A stretch of 64,000 bases of DNA from Chitinophagaceae bacterium (GCA_016721725.1 JADKHN010000006.1:372001-436000); one strand, 5' to 3'. Counted from the stretch's first letter, positions 55,871-64,000 are shown. The notes: generated by a model from the letters alone, not told the origin. Numbers and translations: made by a program.

Positions 55871-56215
55871 TTAAGAATGTTTTTCTGATGTTTCTGAAAG
55901 ACCTTCCCGGCTTTTCAATTCGAGGTAATACTGTTCATTCACTTCCCATTTGTAATGCATCCTGAAATAGGCGAAGAACAAGGCCGATCCCAGCAGGGCG
56001 ATCAGGATCGTGATGACGGTGCCTTCCGTGATCCCCGAGATCTTCGTGTACCATTCCGGGAAAAACAGATAGATCACCGCGATCAGTAAGATGACCGGCA
56101 AACTGAATAAAAGAGCCATCGGCAAGCCACGCATGATCTTTCCGCCAACCGTATCCAGTCCTTCCCGGTCCTTCTCCCACTGGCTGATAAACTGCTTCTC
56201 CTTCTCGTTCAACAT
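55871..56215 (-). CDS. Small two-helix membrane protein
   Basis: 114 residues. After a charged N-terminus (MLNEKEKQFISQWEKDREGLDTVGGK) there are two hydrophobic segments, about 30-50 (GLPMALLFSLPVILLIAVIYLFF) and about 65-84 (VITILIALLGSALFFAYF), then a short charged C-terminus. No named family. It has a promoter-like element at 56220-56227 with a very short leader and precedes the FKBP gene. Confidence 0.65.
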   Translation of the reverse strand: MLNEKEKQFISQWEKDREGLDTVGGKIMRGLPMALLFSLPVILLIAVIYLFFPEWYTKISGITEGTVITILIALLGSALFFAYFRMHYKWEVNEQYYLELKSREGLSETSEKHS

Positions 56216-56219
56216 GGTG

Positions 56220-56227
56220 CAAAACTA
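56220..56227 (-). promoter_or_regulatory. Putative -7 element for the two-helix membrane protein
   Basis: TAGTTTTG on the minus strand fits TAnnTTTG, five bases before the start codon. Confidence 0.45.
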
Positions 56228-56268
56228 ATGTAATTCAGCAACTACTTTGCCATGTTGTGAATATCATG

Positions 56269-56276
56269 TAGGTTTG
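56269..56276 (+). promoter_or_regulatory. Putative -7 element for the HU/CCDC81-like gene
   Basis: TAGGTTTG fits TAnnTTTG, 18 bp before the ATG; divergent from the element at 56220-56227. Confidence 0.5.
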
Positions 56277-56294
56277 TCAACCTAACAATCGGCA

Positions 56295-57197
56295 ATGAAG
56301 ATCGAACACCTGCTGGTGCAGCATTTTTACCAACAAAGAGAAATCACCCTGCAGGGATTGGGTTCATTCTCCCTGGCGCCCGATTTTATCGTTCCCGTGG
56401 AAAATGACAAGGATATCCATTTACCCGAGAATGCCATCATTTTCAATTACAATCCCAAGGCTGAAGAAGACCCGGAACTGATCAGTTTCATTGTCAAGCA
56501 GACCCGTAAGATCCGCCCCCTGGCTTCCGCCGATCTCGACTCCTATCTTGTCCTGGGCAAACAATTCCTGAACATCGGCAAACCCTTCATCATTGAAGGA
56601 CTGGGCGTGCTGGAAAAGAACCAGCAGGGCGAATACGAATTCAGGCAGGGGCTCTATCATCAATCCAAACCCGAAGCGGCTCCTGCGCAACTGAAGGAAA
56701 AAATGGACGATGATATCTCCTTCGCGGCCATACGTCAAAAATCTACCGGGAATAAGAAAATATGGATCTTCCTGGGTATCATCATCCTCATTGGCGTCGT
56801 GGCCAGCAGCATCTGGTACTACCTGCATAACAAGAAGGACAAGGATGAACCGACAAGCGCTGCGGCCGAGAATTCCTCCGTTGTCACTCCTGTGTTAGAT
56901 ACGACCCAGCTTATTCCGTCTGCAAAGGATTCCCTGTCCCGGGATTCCGCCTTACTGAAACCGGTTTCTCCCTATACCTTCCGGGTTGTTTTCAAGGAGA
57001 CGACCAATAAGGAACTGGCCATGAAGAAAATGAATGACCTCATCTTACGCAAACACAAGGTGATCATGTATACGACCGATTCGGTTTTATTCAAACTGGC
57101 CGAGCCCTTCACCCTGCCGCTTTCCGATACCGCCCGGATCAGGGATTCACTCAACAAATATTATTACCAGAACAAGGCCTATATCGAATTGAACTGA
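56295..57197 (+). CDS. HU/CCDC81-like protein with membrane anchor and SPOR-like end
   Basis: 300 residues. The N-terminal 120 residues match the bacterial CCDC81-like HU domain: a repeated pair of HU-type folds (LVQHFYQQREITLQGLGSF and LVLGKQFLNIGKPFIIEGLGVLEKNQQGEYEF). A transmembrane helix lies at about 155-175 (IWIFLGIIILIGVVASSIWYY), followed by a Ser/Pro/Asp linker and an 80-residue domain (YTFRVVFKETTNKELAMKKMNDL ... YYYQNKAYIELN) resembling a SPOR-type peptidoglycan-binding fold. That combination suggests a division- or envelope-linked role with the HU part in the cytoplasm; no experiment supports it here. Confidence 0.75.
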   Translation: MKIEHLLVQHFYQQREITLQGLGSFSLAPDFIVPVENDKDIHLPENAIIFNYNPKAEEDPELISFIVKQTRKIRPLASADLDSYLVLGKQFLNIGKPFIIEGLGVLEKNQQGEYEFRQGLYHQSKPEAAPAQLKEKMDDDISFAAIRQKSTGNKKIWIFLGIIILIGVVASSIWYYLHNKKDKDEPTSAAAENSSVVTPVLDTTQLIPSAKDSLSRDSALLKPVSPYTFRVVFKETTNKELAMKKMNDLILRKHKVIMYTTDSVLFKLAEPFTLPLSDTARIRDSLNKYYYQNKAYIELN

Positions 57198-57220
57198 CCG
57201 GACCTTAACCTTGCTGACCC

Positions 57221-57898
57221 ATGCTTCGCGTCGCCCACAAAAAATTATCCATCGTTTTCTGGTCACTCGCCTTTTTGGATATATTCAGTATCCTGGCCGG
57301 GTTCACGATCCCTCACTATATTTTGAAATCATTGCTGCTCCCGGCCCTGATGCTCCTGTTGCGTACCGCTGATGACCAGGCGGGGTACCGGTACTTGCTG
57401 GCCGGACTGGTCTTCTCCTGGATGGGCGATGTCTTGCTGCTCTTCGACGGACGGCATGAACTATTTTTCATCCTGGGATTGGCCAGTTTCCTCATCACCC
57501 ATATTTTCTATACCCTTTTCTTCCTCCGGAAAAGAACGGGGGGCCGTTCCATGCTCCTCAGGCAACCCTATTGGTTATTGCTGGTCCCGGGCTACGGCTT
57601 CGCCCTGGTCTGGCTGCTCTTTCCCTACCTGAAAGACATGAAGATCCCGGTACTCGCCTATGCCTTGGTGATCTCTACCATGCTACTCTGCAGCATCCAT
57701 GCCTTTTCAACAAAGAACCGGCGTTCCGGATTTTACTATGTCTTTGGCGCATTGTCCTTTGTAGCTTCGGATTCACTCCTCGCCCTCAATAAATTTTACC
57801 ATCCTTTCGCTTATGCCGGTACGGCCATCATGTTCACCTATTGCCTGGCCCAGTTCCTGATCGTATGGGGGTTCTTATCAGAAAGGAAATCGATTTAA
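57221..57898 (+). CDS. YhhN-family (lysoplasmalogenase-like) membrane protein
   Basis: 225 residues with about seven or eight hydrophobic segments. GLVFSWMGDVLLLF (about 66-79) and the following FFILGLASFLITHIFYTLFF are the YhhN/TMEM86 family core, in which Asp residues in the membrane are essential. Mammalian TMEM86B and a Legionella homologue hydrolyse the vinyl ether of lysoplasmalogens; the function in this organism may concern another lipid. It starts 23 bp after the HU/CCDC81-like gene and may share its transcript. Confidence 0.85.
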   Translation: MLRVAHKKLSIVFWSLAFLDIFSILAGFTIPHYILKSLLLPALMLLLRTADDQAGYRYLLAGLVFSWMGDVLLLFDGRHELFFILGLASFLITHIFYTLFFLRKRTGGRSMLLRQPYWLLLVPGYGFALVWLLFPYLKDMKIPVLAYALVISTMLLCSIHAFSTKNRRSGFYYVFGALSFVASDSLLALNKFYHPFAYAGTAIMFTYCLAQFLIVWGFLSERKSI

Positions 57899-57952
57899 GG
57901 TGTGAAATTCATTTGAAGACTGGTAGTGTTTATTGAATATGTCATACCAAAT

Positions 57953-58057
57953 GGATGTCATCCTGAGCTTGTCGAAGGAAACTGATAAGAGAACGCCATT
58001 ATGCAAGATGTCTTCGACAGGTCTTCGGTAGGTCTTCGACAGGCTCAGACTGACATC
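57953..58057. repeat. Dispersed palindromic intergenic repeat, copy 2
   Basis: ATGTCATCCTGAGCTTGTCG (57955-57974) begins the left arm, complementary to CTTCGACAGGCTCAG...TGACAT (58034-58056). A partial internal duplicate of the right arm (CTTCGACAGG / CTTCGGTAGG) lies at 58012-58031. This is the uninterrupted form of the repeat at 9649-9755. Confidence 0.75.
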
Positions 58058-58136
58058 TTTTAAACTGAAACAGGATCTGAAGATCTATGCCAGGGCGGGA
58101 TCAAAAAACAATCGGTATATTGCGGCATAAAAAAAG

Positions 58137-58260
58137 AGGGCCTCCTGTAGAAACAGGCGCCCTTAACGATTGCTTGCTATATGAAAAAACTTAGGTTAGA
58201 AATGATCTGATTTCATCCTTCAACGATCGCCTGCTATTTTTCAACGATTGCCAGCCGTAT
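58137..58260. repeat. Hairpin and three direct repeats upstream of a helical-protein gene
   Basis: AGGGC (58137 region) and GCCCT (58159 region) with CCTGT/ACAGG inside form a hairpin, with a T-rich tail on the minus strand although no minus-strand gene ends here. Then AACGATTGCTTGCTAT (58165-58180), AACGATCGCCTGCTAT (58222-58237) and AACGATTGCCAGCCGTAT (58243-58260) are direct repeats. Translated in one frame they give TIACY, TIACY and TIASR, but that frame is broken by a stop. No gene is seen in 57899-58393. Confidence 0.5.
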
Positions 58261-58393
58261 GAATCATTTACCGGGTAAAGGTATAATGACTGCCGGGCCT
58301 TTTCATACCAACCTCTTTGCAGGAATATGATGCCAAAAAGGCCTTCCCGGCTCCAGAAACCTTTACTGTATTGATTTACACCGCATCCTGTTC

Positions 58394-59974
58394 ATGATGT
58401 CCAACCATTATTCCGACCTGCTTTTTCAACTGATCCACTCCCTGGAAAAATCAGAGAAGAGGCATTTTAAGCTATACATCAAGCGAAGTTCAGCCCGGGA
58501 AGAGCTGAAGATCATCCAGCTTTTTGATGCCCTGGGTAAACTGAAGACCTATGATGAGAAAGCGTTATTGAAAAAATTGCCGGGGATCGAAAAACCTCAG
58601 CTATCCAACTTAAAGACCCATCTGTACAAGGAGATCCTGTCCTCCCTGCGCTTGCTGAAGAGCGCGGAGAGCATCGACCTTCAGCTCAATGAACAACACG
58701 ATTACGCTCATATCCTCTATAAAAAGGGCTTGTTCAGGCAAAGCCTGCGCATCATAGAAAAAGCGAAGGAGACCGCCCGGCATCAGCATAAATTGAATCA
58801 CCTGGTGCAGCTCATCGCCCTGGAGAAAAGGATCGAGACCCTGCACATCACCCGCAGCATACAGGAAAAAGCCGGGTTATTGGCAAACGAAGCGCTCCAG
58901 GTGACTACCCAGTTGGACCATATCGTCAAATGGTCCAACCTCGCCCTGAACCTGTACAGCTGGTATATCAAGAACGGTCATTCCAGCAATGAAGCGGATG
59001 AAGCGGGTATCCGGAGATTCTTCGCAGACAATCTCCCTTCCGATGCAGCTGAACTGACCGGTTTCTATGAACGGTTGTACCGATACCAGAGCTATTCCAT
59101 GTATGCTTTCATCCGACAGGATTTTCTGCAGTATTACCGCTATTCGCAGAAATGGTTCGACCTCTTTACCACGGAACCCGGCATGATCCGGGTGGAGACC
59201 GGGCATTATATCAAGGCCTTTCATAACCTGATGAACGCGCATTTCGATCTGCGGAACCACCAGTTGTTCTCCCGTACCTTGGCCGAATTTGAACAATTCG
59301 CCGCCACGGAACGGGTGCAACAGAACGAGAACTTCAGGGTACAGGCCTTCATTTATATCAGCAACGCCAGGCTCAACCGGCATTTCATGCAAGGCACATT
59401 CCGGGAAGGCTTGAAAGAGATACCGGCCCTGGAAGAAAAGATCGCCGCTTACGACCTCTACCTCGACAAACACCGCATCATCGTCTTCAATTACAAGATG
59501 GCCCTGATGCATTTCGGCTGCGGACGTTTTGAAACCTGCATCGATTACCTTCAACGGATCATCAACGACCCCGTGGACCTGCGGTACGACCTTCAATGCT
59601 ATGCCCGCCTGCTGCACCTGATGGCTCATTTTGAACTGGGCAATATGGAACTGGTAGAGCCCCTCTCCCGTTCCGTTTACCGGTTCATGAGCAAAATGAA
59701 GAAATTCACGGTCGTGGAGGAAGAGATATTCCGTTTCCTGCGACAAAGGATCAATAAAACAGGCCGTACGGCTTTGCAGTCTGAACTCAAGGATTTCCTG
59801 CAACGCGTGAAACAGTTTGAAAAGAACCGTTTCGAGACCAGGGCCTTCGCCTACCTGGATGTGATCTCCTGGGTGGAAAGCAAAGTGTACCGGAGGAGCA
59901 TGGGCGAGGTCATCCACGAGAAATTCCTGTCGAGCAAAAAAAGAAATTATACCCCGGTGCACCATGATGTTTAA
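58394..59974 (+). CDS. Large all-helical protein, function unknown
   Basis: 526 residues, with two ATG codons in tandem at the start. No signal peptide or membrane segment. It is almost all helical and resembles degenerate TPR arrays; for example KGLFRQSLRIIEKAKETARHQHKL, FHNLMNAHFDLRNHQLFSRTLAEF, FNYKMALMHFGCGRFETCIDYL. The first 30 residues (LLFQLIHSLEKSEKRHFKLYIKR) recur in a family of hypothetical proteins from Chitinophagaceae, as far as I recall. No enzyme motif is visible; it is probably a cytoplasmic scaffold. It is followed by the SET-domain gene 35 bp on. Confidence 0.7.
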   Translation: MMSNHYSDLLFQLIHSLEKSEKRHFKLYIKRSSAREELKIIQLFDALGKLKTYDEKALLKKLPGIEKPQLSNLKTHLYKEILSSLRLLKSAESIDLQLNEQHDYAHILYKKGLFRQSLRIIEKAKETARHQHKLNHLVQLIALEKRIETLHITRSIQEKAGLLANEALQVTTQLDHIVKWSNLALNLYSWYIKNGHSSNEADEAGIRRFFADNLPSDAAELTGFYERLYRYQSYSMYAFIRQDFLQYYRYSQKWFDLFTTEPGMIRVETGHYIKAFHNLMNAHFDLRNHQLFSRTLAEFEQFAATERVQQNENFRVQAFIYISNARLNRHFMQGTFREGLKEIPALEEKIAAYDLYLDKHRIIVFNYKMALMHFGCGRFETCIDYLQRIINDPVDLRYDLQCYARLLHLMAHFELGNMELVEPLSRSVYRFMSKMKKFTVVEEEIFRFLRQRINKTGRTALQSELKDFLQRVKQFEKNRFETRAFAYLDVISWVESKVYRRSMGEVIHEKFLSSKKRNYTPVHHDV

Positions 59975-60009
59975 CCAATTGTATTTACATTCGTTCCTGC
60001 CACGGAATC

Positions 60010-60423
60010 ATGGATAAAGAATCCCTTTTACAAGAATTGCATCAGCATACCTGGGTCACGATCAGGCCTTCTCCCGTAGCCGGGATCGGTGTTTTTGCCT
60101 TAGTGGATATTCCCAAAGGCTGCCGCGACATGTTCAGCCAACCCGATCCAAATGACCGCTGGATCGAGCTTACAAAAGACGAAGTGGCATCCCTTCCACC
60201 CCACGCCCGCTTCCAGGTTGAGAATTTCTGTCTCTACGATGAGTCGGTCTATTTTGTGCCCGACCACGGATTCAAGAAAATGGACCTGGTGAATTTTCTA
60301 AACCATTCCGAAATACCTAACCTGGTCTCGATCAATGACGGAGATTACTTTGAAGCGATCCGCGATATCCGGGCCGGTGAAGAACTCTTCATCGATTACG
60401 GCCAGATCGTTGATGACGAATGA
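60010..60423 (+). CDS. SET-domain protein
   Basis: 137 residues making one SET domain. The N-terminal PVAGIGVFALVDIPKG is the first SET motif, FLNHSEIPNL (about 95-104) the NHxxxPN motif and GEELFIDYG (about 124-132) the final ELxxDY motif with the catalytic tyrosine. SET domains transfer methyl groups from S-adenosylmethionine to lysine, and are best known from eukaryotic histone methyltransferases. The bacterial examples are short and their substrates mostly unknown. The end of the gene overlaps the frame of the next by four bases. Confidence 0.85.
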   Translation: MDKESLLQELHQHTWVTIRPSPVAGIGVFALVDIPKGCRDMFSQPDPNDRWIELTKDEVASLPPHARFQVENFCLYDESVYFVPDHGFKKMDLVNFLNHSEIPNLVSINDGDYFEAIRDIRAGEELFIDYGQIVDDE

Positions 60424-60467
60424 ATCCTTTAAAAAATCAGGCTGACAGCTATTCTCCATTTGTTCCC

Positions 60468-60475
60468 TACATTTG
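60468..60475 (+). promoter_or_regulatory. Putative -7 element for the methyltransferase gene
   Basis: TACATTTG fits TAnnTTTG, 13 bp before the ATG at 60489. It supports that ATG over the one at 60420, which would put the promoter within the coding sequence. Confidence 0.6.
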
Positions 60476-60488
60476 CAAAAAAATAAAC

Positions 60489-61319
60489 ATGAGTGACAGT
60501 CCCTATATAGACCTGCTGAAAAAAGTGCTGATCGATTACCACCGGATGGAAATGGGTGAAACGCCCCCGATCAAGAAGAACAAAGGGCACAAGCCCAGGT
60601 ACTGGTTGCTTTACGCGCTTGAAAGGATCCTGAAGAACAGTGATTTCACCATCCGGGAAAAAGTTCCGTTCAACCGGAAGAAAAGGGAACTGGGGCTCGA
60701 CTGGCCGGCCTATGCCGATTCGATGATCGGACTGAAACGGATGGACAACATCGAATTCTGCGTGAACGACACCATTAAGAACAATATCCCCGGCGACCTC
60801 ATCGAGACCGGTGTATGGCGCGGCGGATCGGTGATCTTTATGAGGGCCCTGCTGAAAGTGGCCGGGGTTACCGACAAGAATGTATGGGCGGCGGATTCAT
60901 TCGAAGGATTGCCCAAACCCAATGCGGAGAAATACGCGGCGGACAAGGATGATGATCATTACACCTTGCATGATATCCTCGCGATCTCCGAAGAAACGGT
61001 GCGGTATAATTTCGAGAAATACGGCCTGCTCGATGACCAGGTGAAATTCCTCAAAGGCTGGTTCAAGGATACTTTTCCAACGGCGCCTTTTGAAAAATTG
61101 TCGGTCGTGAGACTGGATGGCGACATGTACGAATCCACCATCAACGGGTTCGACTACCTCTACCCCAAATTATCTGTCGGCGGCTACCTGATCGTGGATG
61201 ATTATGGCGCGGTTCCGGGCTGTAAACAAGCGGTTCATGATTACCGGCAGCAGCATAATATCACCGAAGAGATCATCGACATTGATGGCTCCGGGGTATA
61301 CTGGAAAAAACTGAGATAA
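60489..61319 (+). CDS. TylF/MycF-like O-methyltransferase
   Basis: 276 residues from the ATG at 60489, just after a promoter element; an ATG at 60420, overlapping the end of the SET gene by four bases, is in frame and would give 299 residues. GDLIETGVWRGGSVIFMRALLK is motif I with the SAM-binding ETGVWRGG. VWAADSFEGLPKP follows, then VRLDGDMYESTINGFDYLYPKLSVGGYLIVDDYGAVPGCKQAV with the metal-binding DGD and DDY residues, all hallmarks of the TylF family. Members methylate sugar hydroxyls in macrolides or cell-surface glycans. The substrate here is unknown and no antibiotic cluster is visible. Confidence 0.85.
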   Translation: MSDSPYIDLLKKVLIDYHRMEMGETPPIKKNKGHKPRYWLLYALERILKNSDFTIREKVPFNRKKRELGLDWPAYADSMIGLKRMDNIEFCVNDTIKNNIPGDLIETGVWRGGSVIFMRALLKVAGVTDKNVWAADSFEGLPKPNAEKYAADKDDDHYTLHDILAISEETVRYNFEKYGLLDDQVKFLKGWFKDTFPTAPFEKLSVVRLDGDMYESTINGFDYLYPKLSVGGYLIVDDYGAVPGCKQAVHDYRQQHNITEEIIDIDGSGVYWKKLR

Positions 61320-61345
61320 ACCAACTCATCCATAACGGAATAAAA

Positions 61346-61377
61346 AAAGTCCCTCCTGTTCTTACAAGAGGGACTTT
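61346..61377. terminator. Bidirectional terminator between methyltransferase and groEL
   Basis: AAAGTCCCTC (61346-61355) and GAGGGACTTT (61368-61377) pair perfectly over ten bases. On the minus strand a run of seven T residues follows, so it ends groEL; on the plus strand the tail is weak. Confidence 0.85.
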
Positions 61378-61446
61378 ATCATTAGAGACTTAAATCATCA
61401 ATCTAAAATCCGAGATCAAAAATCCCAGATCAAAAATCCTCAATCC

Positions 61447-63081
61447 TTAGTATCCGCCCATTCCGCCCATATCCGGCGCACCATGGCTATGCGGCGCTTC
61501 TTCCTTGGGTTTGTCGGCGATGACACACTCGGTGGTGAGCATCATTCCGGCGATGGAAGCGGCATTCTCCAAGGCAACGCGGCTCACCTTGGTTGGATCG
61601 ATCACCCCTGCTTTGAACAGGTTCTCATATTTTTCAGTACGGGCGTTGAAACCGAAATCACCCTTACCTTCCTTGATCTTGTTGATCACCACACTGCCTT
61701 CATGGCCGGCGTTTTCAACGATGGTACGCAATGGCGCTTCAATGGCTTTGCGAACGATGGCGATACCGGTGGTTTCGTCTTCGTTGGCTCCCGTCATCTT
61801 GGCCAAAACGTCGCTGGCGCGTACATAGGCCACACCGCCACCGGGAACAATGCCTTCTTCAACAGCAGCACGGGTGGCGTGCAAAGCGTCATCAACACGG
61901 TCTTTCTTTTCTTTCATTTCCACTTCCGTGGCTGCGCCGATATAGAGTACAGCAACCCCACCGGCCAGTTTGGCCAGGCGCTCCTGTAATTTTTCACGGT
62001 CATAATCAGAAGTAGTCGATTCCACCTGCGCCTTGATCTGGTTCACACGGGCCGTGATATCGGCTTTCTTGCCCTTACCTCCGACGATGGTGGTGTTGTC
62101 TTTATCAATGGTCACACTTTCAGCAGAACCCAGGTAGGTCAGATCGGCGTTCTCCAGTTTGAAACCCTGCTCTTCGCTCACGACGATTCCGGCCGTGAGG
62201 ATCGCGATATCCTGTAACATCTCTTTCCTCCTGTCTCCAAAACCGGGTGCTTTTACGGCAGCCACTTTAATGGTACCACGCAATTTGTTCACCACCAGGG
62301 TAGCCAGGGCTTCCCCTTCAAGGTCCTCTGCGATGATCAGCAGTGGGCGGCCGGTTTGGGCCACTTTTTCAAGGATATGCAAGATATCCTTCATGCTTGA
62401 TATTTTTTTATCATAGATGAGAATGTAAGGATTGCTGAGTTCAGCTTGCATCTTTTCACTGTTCGTCACGAAGTACGGACTGATATAGCCGCGATCGAAC
62501 TGCATTCCTTCCACCACTTCAACGGTGGTATCGGTGCCTTTGGCTTCTTCCACGGTGATGACGCCTTCCTTGCCCACTTTGGCCATGGCCTGGGCGATCA
62601 AAGCGCCGATGGAAGAATCGTTATTGGCGGAAATGGAAGCAACCTGCTCGATCTTTTTGATATCGTTGCCGATGTTCTGGGATTGTTTCTTCAGGTTCTC
62701 CACGATGGCGATGACGGCTTTGTCGATACCCCTTTTCAGGTCCATCGGGTTGGCGCCGGCGGTCACATTCTTCAGACCCTCGCTGATGATGGCCTGGGCC
62801 AATACAGTGGCGGTTGTCGTTCCGTCTCCGGCTACATCGGCGGTCTTACTGGCCACTTCTTTCAGCATCTGGGCGCCCATGTTCTCGATAGGATCTTCCA
62901 GTTCGATCTCTTTGGCTACGGTCACACCGTCCTTGGTTATGGCCGGAGCGCCGAATTTCTTTTCAATGACCACATTGCGGCCCTGCGGGCCAAGGGTCAC
63001 TTTAACGGCATCGGACATGGTGTCGACGCCTTTTTTCATTTTATTCCTGGCTTCAATATTGAAGAAGATCATTTTAGACAT
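61447..63081 (-). CDS. groEL: Chaperonin GroEL
   Basis: 544 residues, the usual length. It forms the double-ring folding chamber that works with GroES. Landmarks are [19 protein letters not shown] and [17 protein letters not shown] in the equatorial domain, [17 protein letters not shown] with the ATP-binding Asp, [15 protein letters not shown], and the Gly/Met-rich tail (DMGGMGGY) typical of the chamber-facing end. It follows groES in the same orientation, with a repeat-rich 120-bp spacer. Confidence 0.99.
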   Translation of the reverse strand: MSKMIFFNIEARNKMKKGVDTMSDAVKVTLGPQGRNVVIEKKFGAPAITKDGVTVAKEIELEDPIENMGAQMLKEVASKTADVAGDGTTTATVLAQAIISEGLKNVTAGANPMDLKRGIDKAVIAIVENLKKQSQNIGNDIKKIEQVASISANNDSSIGALIAQAMAKVGKEGVITVEEAKGTDTTVEVVEGMQFDRGYISPYFVTNSEKMQAELSNPYILIYDKKISSMKDILHILEKVAQTGRPLLIIAEDLEGEALATLVVNKLRGTIKVAAVKAPGFGDRRKEMLQDIAILTAGIVVSEEQGFKLENADLTYLGSAESVTIDKDNTTIVGGKGKKADITARVNQIKAQVESTTSDYDREKLQERLAKLAGGVAVLYIGAATEVEMKEKKDRVDDALHATRAAVEEGIVPGGGVAYVRASDVLAKMTGANEDETTGIAIVRKAIEAPLRTIVENAGHEGSVVINKIKEGKGDFGFNARTEKYENLFKAGVIDPTKVSRVALENAASIAGMMLTTECVIADKPKEEAPHSHGAPDMGGMGGY

Positions 63082-63107
63082 GGTATATAATTTTTTTGTG
63101 AGTTAAT

Positions 63108-63200
63108 TAATTGGAAGCTGGATGCTGGATGCTGGATAAGAAATTCCGATGCGTTGAATCTATCTAGTATCCTGTATCTAGTATCCAGTATCGAATATCT
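63108..63200. repeat. Short direct repeats between groES and groEL
   Basis: GCTGGAT occurs three times in tandem (63117-63137 region), then TATCTAGTATCC / TGTATC units occur several times to 63200, the kind of small-period repeat typical between genes here. Confidence 0.55.
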
Positions 63201-63202
63201 TT

Positions 63203-63508
63203 CTATCCAACTTTCATCAGAATATCCGAAGAGCGCATCATCAGCAGGTCTTCCCCTTCGAGGCTGATCTCTGTTCCGGCGTATTTGCCATATAATACTA
63301 TGTCACCCACTTTTTGCTTAACAGGGATGATGCTGCCGGTTTGCTCGGCGTATTTACCGGGTCCAACCGCTACAATGGTGCCTTTTTGAGGCTTTTCTTT
63401 TGCAGTATCTGGAATGATAATACCTACTGCTGTCTTAATTTCTGCAGCAGCCGGCCTTACGAGTACCCGGTCATCGTACAACTCGTAACTAGCAACTTTT
63501 TTTGCCAT
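63203..63508 (-). CDS. groES: Co-chaperonin GroES
   Basis: 101 residues. It caps Gro[44 protein letters not shown] contains the mobile loop (about 20-35) with the GIIIPDT contact motif; [30 protein letters not shown] closes the fold. Slightly longer than the E. coli protein, with a short basic N-terminal extension. The promoter and a palindrome lie upstream. Confidence 0.98.
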   Translation of the reverse strand: MAKKVASYELYDDRVLVRPAAAEIKTAVGIIIPDTAKEKPQKGTIVAVGPGKYAEQTGSIIPVKQKVGDIVLYGKYAGTEISLEGEDLLMMRSSDILMKVG

Positions 63509-63564
63509 GATCGTATCAATTTAGTTTTAGATTAAAAAATATTACCCTTTGTAGTTTGGGTTTG

Positions 63565-63588
63565 CAAAGGTACAGCCATTTCTGTACC
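63565..63588 (-). promoter_or_regulatory. groES-groEL promoter with palindrome
   Basis: TACCTTTG on the minus strand (63565-63572) fits TAnnTTTG. A perfect palindrome GGTACAG-CCATTT-CTGTACC spans 63569-63588 and overlaps it, placing a possible operator in the core promoter. It is not the CIRCE element, whose sequence is absent. Confidence 0.55.
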
Positions 63589-63692
63589 AATCCATAATAA
63601 TACTCACCTTGTCAGGTATTTAGGGAAAAAGCGAGGTTAGATTCTATAGACCTGGAAAATTCGACAGCAAGACTGGAATTTTGTCAGGCACC

Positions 63693-63768
63693 CCTAAACC
63701 CTCAAAACTCCCTAAACCATCTAAACCTTCCTAAACCACCTTAAACCTTCCTAAACGGCTCAAACCAA
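63693..63768. repeat. CCTAAACC-type quasi-periodic repeat
   Basis: Units of 9-10 bases such as CCTAAACCC, CCTAAACCA, TCTAAACCTT and CTTAAACCTT repeat across the stretch before nusB. It is related to, but more degenerate than, the TTAAACGAC arrays at 52203 and 53867. Confidence 0.6.
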
Positions 63769-63778
63769 AACTTCTTCC

Positions 63779-63786
63779 TACATTTG
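63779..63786 (+). promoter_or_regulatory. Putative -7 element for nusB
   Basis: TACATTTG fits TAnnTTTG, 29 bp before the nusB start. Confidence 0.55.
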
Positions 63787-63815
63787 CACCTTCAAAACAG
63801 TTAAGTTCTTTAAGC

Positions 63816-64000
63816 ATGATCAGCAGAAGAAATATCCGGGTGAAAGTGATGCAGACCCTGTACAGCGTTGACAGTATGAACGGAACCGTCAAGCCGGGTG
63901 AGGCCCTCTCGATCCTGACCAAGAAGATCGATCAAAGCCGCCACCTCTTCACCTACCTGATTTACTTTATCACCGAAGTGGCCCGTTATGCCGAAACGGA
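63816..64000 (+). CDS. nusB: Transcription antitermination factor NusB, N-terminal part
   Basis: The first 61 codons are seen before the window ends. MISRRNIRVKVMQTLYSVD is the NusB N-terminal helix with its RNA-binding arginines (the R-R-x-x-R-x-x-x-M-Q-x-L-Y pattern), followed by a Bacteroidota-specific acidic/basic insert and the start of the next helices (LFTYLIYFITEVARYAE). NusB, with NusE, binds boxA to allow rRNA transcription. The rest lies outside the window. Confidence 0.85.
   Translation, partial: MISRRNIRVKVMQTLYSVDSMNGTVKPGEALSILTKKIDQSRHLFTYLIYFITEVARYAET

Noticed and set aside
58184..58213. MKKLRLEMI as a RiPP leader peptide
   Set aside because: Only nine codons before a stop, no core peptide or processing genes nearby.
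58877..59965. A 362-codon minus-strand open frame opposite the helical-protein gene
   Set aside because: It has His/Val-rich sequence typical of shadow frames and no known domain; the plus-strand frame has better start and composition.
63509..63600. CIRCE element upstream of groES
   Set aside because: TTAGCACTC-N9-GAGTGCTAA is not present; a different palindrome occurs there.

Overview
The window looks like a chromosomal segment of a Bacteroidota bacterium, most likely of the Chitinophagaceae/Chitinophagales type. Evidence: many genes are preceded by the Bacteroidota -7 element TAnnTTTG; a secreted protein ends in a type IX secretion (T9SS) sorting domain; there are DUF6089-like and DUF4412-like secreted proteins, a prokaryotic HU/CCDC81-type protein and a DhnA-type fructose-bisphosphate aldolase; Shine-Dalgarno sequences are weak or absent. 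No rRNA, tRNA, CRISPR array, transposase or phage gene was seen. A genus cannot be named from the sequence alone.

Layout. 1-9.5 kb: a caspase locus, with at least three tandem paralogues on the plus strand (the first cut by the window edge; the two complete ones are exported caspase-domain proteins of about 1,160-1,190 residues with long TPR tails), followed convergently by a fourth, differently built exported caspase protein. 9.8-16 kb: a flavin-dependent halogenase-like enzyme, small lipoproteins, a membrane TPR protein, a CYTH-domain protein, an RRM RNA-binding protein and a DUF4412-like secreted protein. 16-25.5 kb: a TPR protein and housekeeping genes (dnaG, an M48 metalloprotease, plsY, prmA, pnp, rpsO). 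25.7-33 kb: two glycosyltransferases, ftsE, purM, ribF, holA and a coiled-coil membrane protein. 33-42 kb: a 1,166-residue putative outer-membrane protein and the succinate dehydrogenase operon sdhC-sdhA-sdhB, which has a glycosyltransferase gene inside it. 42-53.8 kb: a T9SS cargo protein, murQ with a frameshifted BadF-type sugar kinase, a carboxy-terminal processing protease, a DUF6089-like protein, cystathionine beta-synthase, a 900-bp gene-free structured region, a BtuF-like binding protein, fbaB, accD and smpB. 53.9-64 kb: sdaA, an FKBP lipoprotein, an HU-like membrane protein, a YhhN-family protein, a large helical protein, a SET-domain protein, a TylF-like methyltransferase, groES-groEL and the start of nusB.

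Most genes are housekeeping. The unusual content is (i) the caspase-TPR paralogue array with EF-hand-like loops inside the caspase domain, (ii) a rich set of short palindromic and quasi-periodic repeat modules which sit between genes but have also entered coding sequence in frame (purM, and probably the BtuF-like gene), have inserted into each other, and run up to the accD start codon and into the sdaA stop codon, (iii) a roughly 700-bp gene-free region after the cystathionine beta-synthase gene, with long-range complementarity and a strong terminator, which may encode a structured RNA, and (iv) a glycosyltransferase embedded in the sdh operon. Convergent gene pairs are packed very tightly; two pairs share a single TTAA for both stop codons.
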